Below, piece by piece: positions 12,284-23,845 of a stretch of DNA of 64,000 nt; position 1 is the stretch's first letter; each line of letters begins with the position of its first letter. Under the pieces are notes generated by a model. That model saw nothing but the letters and a program-made list of their open reading frames with translations. It was not told the DNA's origin and ran no database searches. The position numbers and the translations under genes are program-made. Source of the stretch: Vanilla planifolia (taxonomy: Eukaryota > Streptophyta > Magnoliopsida > Asparagales > Orchidaceae); contig CM043868.1 of NCBI GenBank assembly GCA_023846275.1, positions 20,927,755 to 20,991,754 on the forward strand, written 5' to 3'.

Positions 12284-15200
12284 GAGTCTTAATGATACCT
12301 TAACACCTCTCAACTCTTTTTTTCTTTGAAAGCATTTGGTGACTAGTCTAGAAACTAAAGATGGACTTAATAACCTCTTGACGCATTGACGAAGCAATGT
12401 CATTAGATTCCTTGCAATCGATTGAGGAAGTGAGGTAGTTTTTTTTTTTTTTGTATTTTCTTCTTGTCTACTCGAGGGGTTATGTCCTTTACATGAGCTT
12501 TGAGAGTAAGCCACAACTCACCAACAAGTGATCTTCTAGACTTATTTTCTTATCTTTTCTTCGAAGTTAAATTGGGTCTTCTTTTGGTAGCAAATCTGTG
12601 TTGTTCCCCCAAGTGATGCAATTAGTGTTGGATTTCACTTAACGAGTTGATGAGAGTTTCCAAATTAAGTTCAAATGTTTTTTCGTGTAACTTGATGTCC
12701 CATTGACAAGGTAGGATTGACAACAAGATGAATGTTGACATTTTTGGGACCAACCCATCCGCTTGTGAACATGCACCTACTTAGTCATCTAGTCATAAAA
12801 TGTGGTGGGGATGGCAAACAACTTCTTACCACTTTGAGGTCAAAGAAACGAAATTGAGATATTAGTCATTTCTTTTTATCTGTATATATAGTGAAATTTG
12901 CTCATATCGAAGTAATGGCTACTTGCCTATTGTACATGAGCAATGTAGAAGATGATGTCTTCATTATTTTTTCTTAGTTTTGTCAGGTTCAAAAGTTCAA
13001 AAAATGATGTATCTCTCATTGTGAAAATTTAATGTTAGTACATATTATTCTATCAAAGACAATTTATGTTATTTCTTTATTGTAGAGCTATCACTTTGGA
13101 TCCTTCCCACACATTGAAGGTTTGAGGATCCCTTAGAATGCCCTTCAGTTTCACAATAAAGGTGCAAATGTCTTTGTGTTGCTCTAAGTTCTTCAAATCG
13201 AACTAATACGAAGGCCATGGGAAAATGCTAGTGGCTTTCATTTCATGAGAAATAAAAGGAAAAGATAAAGTGATGCCATACAAAAGGTCAAAGCTGATCA
13301 GTGAGAAGAACGAGAACATCTTGGAGCTCGCACATAGAGTGGTTGAACACTGCCTTTGATCCAACTCTTGGTGAAAAATGACCATTTTGGATATTCAAAT
13401 AGATGGGAGTCAAAAAGGTATCGTGCAAACTTGGTAGTGAAGTGCCACGTATGGTTTATTGCTTTGCAAATGCATGGCTCACCAATATCTTGGTTTATGT
13501 GTTTGTCGGTCGGCTCTATATCTTCAATGGAATCTTCTAAGTTTGCCTTGGGTTCATTGGTAAAGGTATTGCACTATGTGGAAATTTAAAATGCAAGAGT
13601 ATCATAGGGTTTTGTGACACGATCATGTGAAAAAAACATGATGATAATGACATTTTAACAAAAAAATTCTTCATTTAGATTTTAGAAAGTGTTACAAGAA
13701 GAGGGTGTTGGAAAAGAAAAAGATAAACAAATTGCCATGGTTGTTGATGAGTTATAGCATGTCTGCCTGGCTTCCATCTAACTTTAGCCTTGTGTTTGAG
13801 CCTGTTTTGGACCTCTGTTGTCTATGAGTTGTCCTACGAGGAACCTTATGGAGGTTGGGATTTTTCATAAGGTAATGTTTCAAGATGTAGTTGTCATGTA
13901 GAATCTCTTGTGGACCCCTTAGCATTGCTCTGGTAAGCAAGAATGTCCTAAAGGTTGAAGTGGGCAGCATTGTGCATGACCTTAGTTGGGATGTTGAAAA
14001 CTTTTTCTCATTAGTTTTCCCACATCTTACTTTCTTTTGGGGTGGTCTAGCAAGTATCTCTTTAGTCTACAGTTTGAGGTAGTGCTTATCCACTTGTAAC
14101 TTCCCTTGGAGGGCTTCTTTTCTTACTTAAGTTTCGGATACAAATCCCATCATTGCTAGTGACTTTGTGATGCTAAAAAGGTTGTAGTAGCACAATCAAG
14201 CATTCTCCATCATGTCATGCTAGTTACGCTTCATCATTTGAAGCATGGTGGTTATTTAACAATTGTGTGATTTCCCTTGTGCACATCATTCAAACATCCC
14301 ATGGGTATTTAAATGTCTTCACCAAGGGATAAAACTTTGTAGCAGCTTCATTCTTAGTGAACTTGTAGTTCTTTTGTTACCAAGGAAAATTTCTTCCACT
14401 AGCAATTGATTATCTTTGACATCTTTGCCCCCCTTTCATCCTCCACTAATTCATACTCAAAAGAAGAAGAAAAATGCCTTTGGCATTGGCTTGATGGGCT
14501 ACTTGTTGGACCTTTTGCCCTTGACGATTGCCTTTGTTTTAGCAATGCCTTCCTTTGGCTTTTGCTAAGGTTTTTTTACTATTAGGGGCTCAATGAAGGT
14601 CTTCATTATGTCCTTGACTTAGGATTGGTTGTTGAAGTAATGAAGGATGCACTGCATCTAATTTAGCTAAAGATGCCATGGTCTCTGCTACTAGGTCGGC
14701 AATGCCAGTGTCCTTGAACACTTTTGCCTTTGTTCTATGGGTATATCTAGTGAAGAATACACTAAATTGGATTCCACTAAAGACGTGATGGTCAAATACC
14801 TTCTTTGACTTGTGGTTATGCTTGAACACTCTCATATGCATCTATTGTTTGCTTCTTGCAGCCCATTTCTTTTAAGGGAAAGGAGCAAGATAAATAAGTG
14901 GAAAATGATGAGTGATCCTTAAAGTGTAAGAGTGGTCATCATTATATAATGGCCACCTTAAGTAGAGAAGATGAGGAATCCAATGAGGAAAACCAACCAA
15001 AAATTCAAAATCAATGGGTCAAAGCAAGTTTTAATTGGTTCTGTAGATTCCTTCTCGACGAAGATACTATCTGTGATACCTTAATAATTTACATTAATGA
15101 TGACCCAAAGCATCAGAGAAATATTAAGAATTAAAAATTGTCTCAATTGCAACTTGTCAAAACATGGTAGAGTGGTGTGACAAAAGATAGCTAACATGTT

Positions 15201-18200
15201 GAGAGAGCCAAAAGCAACATGATAGTAGCGTTCTATCCATAAGTAACCCAAAAAGACAAGTTGTCATTCTTGACATCCCATTCCTTTGTTTAAGATGAGA
15301 TTTCTTTTGGTCGATGTCCTAGATTTTCTCGTCAATAGTTTGTATCTCCAAGATTTCCTCTAGAAAGATCATTGGTATTGTGATAGATTGGCCTCTCAAC
15401 CATTGAAAGTACAACAATATTATTATTTTTGTTGTTTATGCATATCCAATGCTATGCACTTGTGCAAATGTTAGTGCATCATACAAAGTAGCAAAGTACA
15501 TTTAGGCCCAAACAAGAATATGAGAAACCATTCGATGAAGCGAAGGACCTTTTAAGATCATTAGAACTTTTTGAAAATGAAAAAGTTTAAACTATATCTT
15601 AGATAGCCAATTATCTTTCAAAAATACCTATTAGTGCCACCTCTTGACTTCGTTGAGAGCTCTATGTCATAATCTATCTATAAAGTGCCTAAGCTTGCCT
15701 CTTTATGAGGGATCTTTTTGGTCATTACTAATGATTTCTTTTTTGACACTTGATAGCACAATTGTTTCCATTTAAGTGGTTTTTCGGGTAAAAGCCATGT
15801 TTTAGTGCTTTCTTTCATACTTATATTTTTGTTCCACAATACACTAATTCTAGTTCACTTTTGGCAAATTAGTCTTATTTAGGACTTGCAAAACCCTACT
15901 TCTTTCACCCCTGCTATAACCCTATTAAAAGTCAACAATGCCCAAGAACTCTCAAGTTACATTTGAGTGACAATAAGGAGATGTTGATACTTTTGTTTAA
16001 CAGTATCAATTTTTTTAGATGCATATTGTACAGAAAGTTTTTCGTTGGCATTTTAGGAGGATGAAAATGATTTCAAAAGAATTCTAGAGTATTATCAATA
16101 TGGACAGTTTTTGTATTGGTGGAAAAAAGATCATTAACTTTTAGAAAAATGAATTTCAAGAAAAATGAACTTTTATTTGTTCATAAAAAATTTAGAATGA
16201 GGAATATCAGATCGATGCTTATGAAAATTGATCGATAAAAATAACAAAAATACTTTATCTGAGTGAGTAGTAATTGTAAATTATCCATATGTTTGAATGG
16301 GCCAATTCAAAAGAAAAATATCAAGCACAAATGCAATGAGAATAGAAAGGTTGATGATGGATTCCTTGTAGGAATTATACTTTTATCTAGTCTTGGCCAG
16401 AGCAATAAACATTATGGAATACATAATGGTGAAGGAGAACCTAAATGGCAATGCTAGTGATTGCAAGAGACAATTGAAGAAAGAGTAAAAAGGCAAACAT
16501 TTCTATTTCAACTCCACTATAGATCATATTATCCAAATGATATCTTGAAAAATGTCGTATAGGAGAAAGGTCACCAATAGCTGTTTTGATTTAATAAGGC
16601 TATGGAAAAAAAGGAGGCTAATAGGAAAATTGAGAATATGGTGTACGTGGGGCAGGATTACAGTGGTAAAGTACTCTTAAAAAGCTTGAGATTGAATTTT
16701 GTTAGAAATAACGATAGGGTTGTCGTCCAAGAGAAAAATGTCAATTACATGCCATCCACACAAGGATTTTAGAATCTTAAATCCTGGATATGTTGGTTGG
16801 ACAATAGCGACAAACCCATGTGTATTGACATGCGAAGCTGTGAATGATGTTTGGGATTGCTGGAGACTGCATTAATAGTCCTACTAACATATGTTGACCA
16901 GGCTAGACGCTTTAGAGTGGGAGAAGCATGATACACGTTGAATGAGATTTTTGCAACGTGATAACCATCCTCTTTTGAACATTGATTTGAGGAATTATTT
17001 GCTTTTCACCATGAATGTAGAGAAGAAATAACCAAAGATCATGACCACATTCATGACCCCAACAAAACCAGCTTCTACATGAGCCTATTTATCAACCTTC
17101 ATGGTAAAGTTAATGGCTTTGACATCTCTGTTCCTCAGATTGCAGAAGGTTGGTTTAGAGTTTTCAAGGTGGAGTTTAAAGTTGAACTACCAGCCTATGA
17201 TGATGTTATCAATATTGAGCAATTGAACTCTTAGCTTTGGTCAATTGAAAACTTGTTGCAATAGAAATAAAGTTACATTTATGCATCTTAAACTCAGTTA
17301 TCATGCTTCAACATAGTAGAGTTCCTTTACGTACTCAGGTAGGAGATGAGTACAGTTGGAGCAATTTTAAAGAGCTCTTGCAGATGAACCTTGTCTTATA
17401 GGGTATGACGAGGAGCATAAGAGCTGGCACAACTTGAGGTATTGACAATGACAGTCATTGCAAGAGTAACCCATAAAGTTTCGTCAAAAGTAGCTGTACT
17501 CGTTGTGAATCTCAATTATTAATCCACTATCAGGAAACATCTCTCTAATCCATTGGCAAAGCTAATCCCAAAATAGCAATGATAATGGTAGAGAGAATAA
17601 AAAGTCTTCTGAGTCTGATTCTTAGATTACAAGAGATTTCAGGGAAGTTTGTGAGCATTGCAAGAAGTTTGGGCATTTTAAAGAGAGGTGCTAAGAACTC
17701 CATCTTATATCGGAAAGGAAGAGATGATAGGAGAAGAGAACCAACCTTGCAAGTTAAGGTGTAGTGGTCTTGGGGTGGTTAAAAACCATAGATCTAGATC
17801 TTTCTTTGGGAACAATTCCAAGAAGAGTAGGGAAAACTTTTGGTAAATAGAGAAAGGAGAAGTACGAACTAACTAAATGCAATTTGGTAGGAGCAATATT
17901 TGATACAAGATGATCAACTAATTTAGTTTTTGCAAATTTAGTGAAGGAGTTGAACTTATAAAGTCACATCTAAGCTGATATACACTTGGTTGAGTTTCTA
18001 ATATGATAAAGCATGAGGTGATGAGATTGTAATCTCAAGTGATTTTATTAATGAGATTACTTGTGATGTGATACCCTTATGTTGTACTTGGGAAACTTTG
18101 TAAGATTCAAATACTATCAACTATTGTTGAGATCACAAATACCATCTTATGAAGGATGGAATTTGGCACACAAAGCTCTCATGAGGATGGGGATAAAGAA

Positions 18201-19795
18201 ACAGATTATGTTCTTAATCTCATGAGGAATTTTCAATATAGTCCATCTTAAATATGCTCCCTTTGACCCTTGCGAGTGCGGAGCTTTGTTCGTAGATGGG
18301 GTTTTAGGCAGGGTCACAGATGAATGGTTGAGCTTGCTAGGATTCGAGGAGTGCGAAGTTTTGATGAGGGGGAAGGCAAGAGATGAGTAGAGAGGAAGGG
18401 GATACCACATGGAATTGGCAATGCAGAGATTGTGTTAAAGCAGTAGGACAGGGGTTATGTTTTTCTAAGGCAAAGCATGGCATGGTTCTAATAGGATGTT
18501 GGCAGAATATTTTGCATTTCTTTATTCAGAACTATCCTTATTTATAACTTCGGAGCGAGATACACATAAAATAATTTGGTGAGATCCATATTCTAACGTG
18601 ACTCTAAAATGATTCATAGGCTTGTTTTGGTTGCTCATATTTGATCATATGCCTATCTTTTATAGAATTACCACTCTTTAGCTAACAATTGTTAGCCTGA
18701 CCAAATGAAGTTATTTAGATGAATTTTCTAATGTTTGGATACTTTATCAACACATTGTTTAACACTTTTGTAAAATCCTTTCAGTCTTGCCATGAGTTTT
18801 TTGGTTTTCTTTTACCAACTCTCATAAATAAAATTTCAATAAACCACTTCTAGCAAAAACAAGAAACGTTAATTCAATGTGTATTTTTTTTAGTAATTCT
18901 TTTTTTTAATGTTTTGGAGGAAGATTAAATTTCTTTTCTGTGTGTTGAAACCCGTACAAATTCATCTCTGGCGTTCTTTGTTCAGCAAGTATTTTTCAGC
19001 TGATTTAGCCAATGTAAACATGCAAATAATTTCATCTTATGATTATTCTGAATTCTAAATCTCATGTGCTCCATGGCATCACTGAAGACGGTTGCTTCAA
19101 GTGTGGAGCTTTGGATCATATTGCTCGCGACTGCGTCGAGGGATTGGTTGACAAGCAGACGGGCTCAAAATATATTCTGAGAGACACCAGCACACAACAT
19201 GGTGGAGATGTTGACAAGAGGTTTCATACCAATTATAATCTCTATATTTCCAATTTCCTTCACCTCAATAATTATATTTCACTTTCCAATAAAAACAAAT
19301 TATTGCAGCTATGACATGTTATTTGATGAAGAGAATCTGGAGAAAACAGAGCAAAAAAAAGCAAAAAAGATGAAGATGGATCAGAATGAACTTGACAATC
19401 CAAGACATGCTCAACGTGGCTGGAAAATCTCCAATAGGAACAGCCATGATGAAGAACGGAGCAAACGACATAGAGATTACGAGGAGCCCAAAGCAGGTGG
19501 AAGCGATGACAAATCTTTTGGCAAACGGCTGACAGAAAGAAATGGTAGAGAACATAGCAGGAGGCATGAAAGTGGAAAACAAAAAAGGGAAGAAGGTGAT
19601 TACAGATGGTCAAGAAGCAGCCGAGATGAGAATGGTGCGGATAGTATTGAAAGGCACAGGAGGAAAGATGATGAAAGGTATGGAAAGGGAAAGGATGAGA
19701 AAGACCAATATAGAAGAGATTATAGATCACATGAAAGGAGCAGAGATCGAGAGAATAACACCCACAGGAAGAGAAGTCATGGTGATTGGAGTTAA
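3256..19795 (+). CDS. CYP59: CYP59/PPIL4-type cyclophilin with RRM and zinc knuckle, 3' part (three exons)
   Basis: Join of 3256-3358, 19088-19220 and 19309-19795 (241 codons including the stop). The family are nuclear peptidyl-prolyl isomerases with a cyclophilin domain, an RRM, a CCHC knuckle and a charged RS/RD tail, linked to pre-mRNA processing and the RNA polymerase II C-terminal domain. The first visible exon gives the end of the RRM (MDNTLIDDRRIHVDFSQSVA). The second carries the knuckle CFKCGALDHIARDC, then KYILRDTSTQHGGD. The last has YDMLFDEENLE and a roughly 160-residue tail rich in Arg, Lys, Asp, Glu and Ser, ending GDWS. Splice sites: TGTAG/ATG at 3255; G/GTGAAG at 3358; GAAG/AC at 19087; AG/GTTTCA at 19220; TTGCAG/C at 19308. 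Phases agree (0, 1, 2). The cyclophilin domain and the start of the RRM are not visible and should lie left of the window. Whether the gene is still expressed across its giant intron cannot be seen. Confidence 0.8.
6180..6200 (+). repeat. Short A/G-rich low-complexity tract
   Basis: A run of GAA-type units (about 6165-6200) inside the CYP59 intron. It creates the poly-Phe stretch of a spurious minus-strand ORF. Confidence 0.5.
7270..7650 (-). mobile_element. Ty1/copia reverse transcriptase relic
   Basis: Read on the minus strand, the translation has the copia RT order. First an INGLKQVFRVF-like segment (cf. LYGLKQAPRAW), then SQSPFLKHTLS, then VILIVYIDNIILNGSEI (cf. the family box LIVYVDDIIITGND). 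The second catalytic Asp position is Asn, and stops interrupt the frame, so the element is inactive. It lies antisense inside the CYP59 intron. Flanking LTRs were not identified. Confidence 0.7.
11861..11934. repeat. Long near-perfect inverted repeat (hairpin)
   Basis: The left arm at 11861-11894 (TTCAAATAGCCTATAACAAG, then TTCTTGCACTTGGA) pairs with the right arm at 11901-11934, leaving a loop of about 6 nt. There are only a few mismatches or single-base bulges over about 34 bp. It sits in the CYP59 intron between unclassified repeats. It could be a MITE-like or foldback remnant, or a small-RNA-producing hairpin. Confidence 0.8.
11950..12480. repeat. Degenerate tandem repeat with long poly-T tracts
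   Basis: Phrases of the form TTTCTTTGAAAGC.TTTGGTGA followed by AGTC.AGAGACCAAAGATG and CTTAATAATCTCTTGAC recur three times (about 11970, 12045 and 12320). A run of about 28 T lies at 12254-12283, with shorter T runs near 11970 and 12440. No coding content. Confidence 0.6.
15501..16900 (+). other. Intron stretch without recognisable features
   Basis: AT-rich with short chance ORFs (for example 16263-16457). It probably belongs to the same nested transposon mass, but I saw no diagnostic motif. Confidence 0.3.
16990..18120 (+). mobile_element. Ty3/gypsy gag-protease relic
   Basis: Broken plus-strand frames give a gag-like segment at about 17040-17235, then a perfect CX2CX4HX4C zinc knuckle (CEHCKKFGHFKERC at 17650-17691). 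A degenerate retropepsin region follows at about 17888-18100: an IFDTR where the family has FDTG, then FANLVKELNL, ADIHLVEF and CDTLMLYLGNF. In-frame stops show it is dead. The orientation is the same as CYP59. Together with the RT relic near position 1 it shows repeated gypsy insertion here, though the two need not be one element. Confidence 0.7.
18121..19087 (+). other. Distal part of the CYP59 intron
   Basis: Nothing recognised except a slightly GC-richer piece at about 18150-18470 with a chance minus-strand ORF. The final ~150 bp before the acceptor at 19087 are T-rich, as expected near a 3' splice site. Confidence 0.35.
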
Positions 19796-20220
19796 TAAGA
19801 ATTAACTTGCATTGATGAGAGTAGCATCGTTGTTAACGCAAGATTTTGCAGAGCAGCTGAGGCAGCATTGCAAGTCTGCTACGGAAGTGTAAACCTGTTT
19901 TGTTGATAACCTTTCAGTTGATACAATTCTCATATGTACAGAAGTGTCGGACTATGGTTGAGTCTTCTTCTCGGGTCATCATTACAACTATGGCTAGTCT
20001 TCATTATAATTTATGACTTCCTCTCATGTCATCTTCTTTGGTCTTGTCGAAGTTGTTCTCAAACAGCTGTTCTGACTTTTATTCCTCTCTACACGGGCCT
20101 TCTTCTCCCAAAATGTTTAGCATCATGTTGACAATAATGTCAAAAGGCTATTTGCATCCCGTGGTCGATTGAATAGGTCTTTGTGTATTTTGAATTAAAA
20201 AAAAACACATGATTGTTGGA
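19796..20220 (+). other. Probable CYP59 3' untranslated region
   Basis: The stretch follows the stop codon directly and is of ordinary composition. It ends near an A-rich run (about 20195). A clear AATAAA signal was not seen, so the transcript end is a guess. Confidence 0.35.
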
Positions 20221-20446
20221 TATTTCTGACCTAAATTACTCATGTTTTGCCAATGCCTGCATTCTGAAACAACAGTATCAGCAAAGATGCTTTCTAGAAT
20301 ACTAGCAATTCAAATAAGCACAGTAGAAGTAATCCTAATAGAAGCTCATTTCGAATTACATAAATGAAAAGAAACTAAAAAAGAATTTACTGCAATATCC
20401 AAGAGATTTCACAAGTACAGAGTATGAAACGACGACGGATCTTTCT

Positions 20447-20486
20447 TTCTGTTGTCATCCTATTAGTAAGAACTATGACAACAGAA
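20447..20486. repeat. Short perfect inverted repeat
   Basis: TTCTGTTGTCAT at 20447-20458 is matched by ATGACAACAGAA at 20475-20486, a 12-bp perfect stem with a 16-nt loop, downstream of CYP59. Confidence 0.7.
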
Positions 20487-20969
20487 GAAAGGGAATTGTG
20501 AGGAGGAAAACTGAAGGAGGAAGAATGGAACTTGTTAATTATATGACATATAATGCATAGAAGAAGGCAACTTAAAGTGTTGTTCGCTTAGCTCTCATTC
20601 AGTGTTTAGTTATCATGCTTTGGAATCGATAATTGCTACCTTTCCACGTTGACATGATCCATTGCCAAACCAATGCAATATAGCTACTTAATAGCAGAAC
20701 AAGCGGTGAACTACAGATTGAAATGTAAACGACTTGCATAAAGACTCCACCATTAATTAAATAATAAAAAACGAAAAAGAAAGTGATTACTAGATAGAAG
20801 AAATGATCAGATTGGCATGGGATTCATTAAACAATCTGAGGGTTTTAGATAAATGAACAGAGCTAACACTTAAATGGTCATCCAAAGATTGATGTGACTA
20901 AAGTGAACTAGAAGCTATATAGATTTCAATTCTATAAGCACCATGCTTTGTGAGATTAACGAAGGTATA

Positions 20970-23290
20970 GAGAAGTTACTACTACAACTTGGGTTTCTTA
21001 ACAAATTGCAAATCTTTTGGAGATGACACAAAGAGATAAAGATGATGAGTCTTGACATGATGTCACTCTTTGTGCTAGATCATGGCATAATGGCATCAAG
21101 GAAAGGAGTGTACTACTTTGAATGTACAAATATTTGTGGCTATAGTACTTTTTTAATCAATAGATTCATATAAGTTTGATATATAGGTGTTTAAACTCTC
21201 TTTCTAGCAAGTGCATAAAAAAATTTGATATTTGATCAATAAAAGGTGCATAGTTACTCAAGGCTTCTAGAGCTTAAAAATTTATATTTAAATAGAGACA
21301 AATCAAATATTTTTTTTGTAATAGACATAATAATGAGTCAAGGTGAAAAATTATTTAGATAAGATTGATTCGATATTAATTATCCAAATTTCAGATTTAA
21401 TTTTTTTTTATGTATATATAAAATTTGGATATTCTAATTTTAAGTCTTTTGAAACAAATTGAGTATGAAAAAAAAAATACTTATTAGATGAAAGATATTG
21501 AATATATCCTTAAATACATCTTAAAATTTAATTTTACTTTAAGTTTGCTGATTTATATGTATTTGATAACAATTTCAATAACTAATATGCAATAGAGACC
21601 ACTTAACTTGGTTTGCAAGAACAAAAGATTAAAAAATATTTTATGACATAGAACTAGAAAATCTCTTTGATAAGACTATCTGAAATGGTAGAGTTGGTCA
21701 TAATTGTTTATGATGGGCATGAACTTTGTATACAAAAATAGATTCAAAAAGAGTTGGGTGTTCAAGACTTCTTGAAGAATATTCATTATTGCATGCTAAT
21801 GACATTCCTTTTGGATTTAGAAACCAAAAGCTTTGGTATATCAATGAAATGGATCTCTTTCAATATATCTTTTTTTTATTAAAGAGATGTTTATATACCA
21901 TCATTGTCATTTCTTGATTAGTAGAATTAGCTTCTTCTCTCTTATGAACATAGGTTTGAATTATAACAAAATCACATAAATTTTGATGTTCATTATTTCT
22001 GCACTTAATCTCTACTAGTTTTTGTTGGCCGTGCATCGGTTCCTATTGGTGCTTTTGCACATCTGAGCTACTCATTGCAACAAACATGTATAAAAGCTTA
22101 GGTAAGATGTCAATAGAGGCAAAATATAAAATTTAGAAATTCATTGCCTCAAAAGTGTTTTGGATTTGGAGAGCCAAAACAAGAGGTTAGTTGAGAAAAT
22201 AAAAGAATTTTGCATGCTAGAACAATGTTGATTTGCAATATTCAAGAAAGTGTAAAGCAATTATTACTGCAACTTGTGTCCAAGAACAAATTGACGCACT
22301 TTTGAGGAAGATTTTAGATGATTAATGTGATAGATCTTGATATGGAAGTCAGTTTCATATGTAATAATATCTTGATATGGAGGATTAATGCTTTGTTAAC
22401 TTATGAATTCATATCAATTTGATATAACAATGTTTGAGATCTCTTGCTGATGCATATGATATTTAGACGATAATCAATTGTACAGCTCTTACCTATTGTG
22501 GACTTGGGAGGTTGATAGCTCTTATTAGGTTTTGTTTGGTGAATACTTGTAAAAAATGTTTTTAAATCTTAATCTAAAAGGTATCAAAAGTCTGTTGAAC
22601 AACATTTATAACTTTTCTTATATAAAATATCCTTTTCAAAAATATCATTTTAAACCATATTTCCAAAAGATCTTTCGCTTTTTTACCAAACAGAGCATTA
22701 AGGGAGAGTTGAGATATATCATAATATTGATTATCCAAGCTTTGGATTTAAGAAATATTTTGCTATATCATGAAATTTAATTAGTTAGGATTTTGTTACT
22801 TGCTAATATATTTAACGACTATTACCAAGATCCACATTAATAGAGAAAATCCAAATCGTTATGCAATAAAAATCAAGATCTGAAAGCATCCTATGATAGA
22901 GAATTGAAAAACTTTTCAAAATGTTTTCTCACAATTACAAAGCTTTTTCAATGATTAAGATCTTTGGTATATTATCAATATAAATCTCTGGTTTTTTTTT
23001 TTTTTCAATGAACATTCTTTGTTAGAGAAACATTTGAAGGGTTTCTTATGTGATATAAATTTAGATGAATTTGATATTTGGGAAAACAAATTATACTATA
23101 TTTTATACAATACCATTATTATCACTTCTTAATTAATGAAATATCCTTCTCTTAGACATAGGCCTAAGTTATGACTGAACCATGAAGATCTTGTTGTTCC
23201 TCTTCTATATTCTTATTATGTACAAGTTACTATTTTGTTAACCATCGCATCTGATCCTATTGGCATTTACACATTTCTGTCAGTAGTAGA
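20970..23290 (+). repeat. Diverged tandem duplication, unit about 1.2 kb
   Basis: Segments at about 20970-22070 and 22255-23290 align in the same order. The pairs seen are ACTACAACTTG and ACTGCAACTTG; the motif around the two ATCTTGATATGG/AGTCTTGACATGATG sites; TCATTTCTTGATTAGTAGAA and ATCACTTCTTAATTAATGAA; and TTGTTGGCCGTGCATC..CCTATTGG and TTGTTAACCATCGCATC..CCTATTGG. The offset is about 1210-1285 bp. No gene was recognised in either copy. The small frame at 23235-23417 is not assigned. Confidence 0.55.
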
Positions 23291-23419
23291 AACCAAATTG
23301 CATTTGAATGAAGATGCTCTTGAACCAAAAATTGGAAAGCTATTTAGAGAAGCCAAAAGCATGCCTCCTTTGAATGATCCTAATGTTGTTAGACCACCAT
23401 GCTTGGATATTTTATAGGC

Positions 23420-23845
23420 ATACTTAAGCAGAACCAACCAATTTTGATTATGGTATAGATCTTTAAGCTGTTTGACATCTCAGGTAAATGAAACATGGAA
23501 GAAAACTCGAACTAGAAGATGAAAGTGAAAACAATGTAGCAGCCCAACAATACAAAATAAACATGAGAAATATAGCACCTTCATAATAAGAAGACCAGAT
23601 GGCAATGACCAACTTCCCATAAATACATAGAAGAATTTAAAAGATTAACCAGCCAAATACACCTGCAATGCACCATATGGAGTTCAAACTTCTTCACTCC
23701 TCCCTGCACAGTCTTGAAGAAGTGCTTACTGATATCACAAGGCAGATCTCAAGTAAACTGCAACCAATCGATTCAAGAATCGATGAAGACTGAACAGATT
23801 GGCTGTCCACAGATACCCAATAAAATTCAAGGACAACCATCTCCC
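23420..23845 (-). other. Probable 3' untranslated region of the DUF1644 gene
   Basis: It lies directly downstream (lower coordinates) of the DUF1644 stop. It is non-coding and no poly(A) signal could be assigned with certainty. Confidence 0.35.

Larger units (their letters stand above)
9490..15500. mobile_element. Unclassified repeat/transposon-derived stretch in the CYP59 intron
   Basis: Composition is less extreme than the surrounding intron and many interrupted, coding-like short frames occur on both strands. Examples are a minus-strand frame at 14590-14841 and degenerate phrase repeats at about 10260-10900 (ACTTGTGACTTG-like and TCCATGA-like phrases). I could not identify RT, integrase or transposase motifs, so the class is open. 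It may be internal sequence of a long-decayed LTR element. Confidence 0.35.
3359..19087 (+). other. Giant CYP59 intron (about 15.7 kb)
   Basis: Bounded by a GT donor after codon phase 1 at 3358 and an AG acceptor at 19086-19087 that restores the frame (STK then DGCFKCG). It holds a copia RT relic, a gypsy gag-protease relic and several unclassified repeats, listed separately. Apart from those, 3360-7260 and 7850-9480 show no recognisable genes, only AT-rich sequence with short chance ORFs. Confidence 0.7.

Noticed and set aside
12203..12514. Lys-rich minus-strand ORF
   Set aside because: The Lys run is the complement of a long poly-T tract; composition artefact.
19272..19730. 152-residue minus-strand ORF
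   Set aside because: Antisense of the charged CYP59 tail exon; the spliced plus-strand reading is clearly the real one.
23235..23417. 60-residue plus ORF with protein-like composition
   Set aside because: No recognised family, no conserved frame in the duplicated copy; left unassigned.
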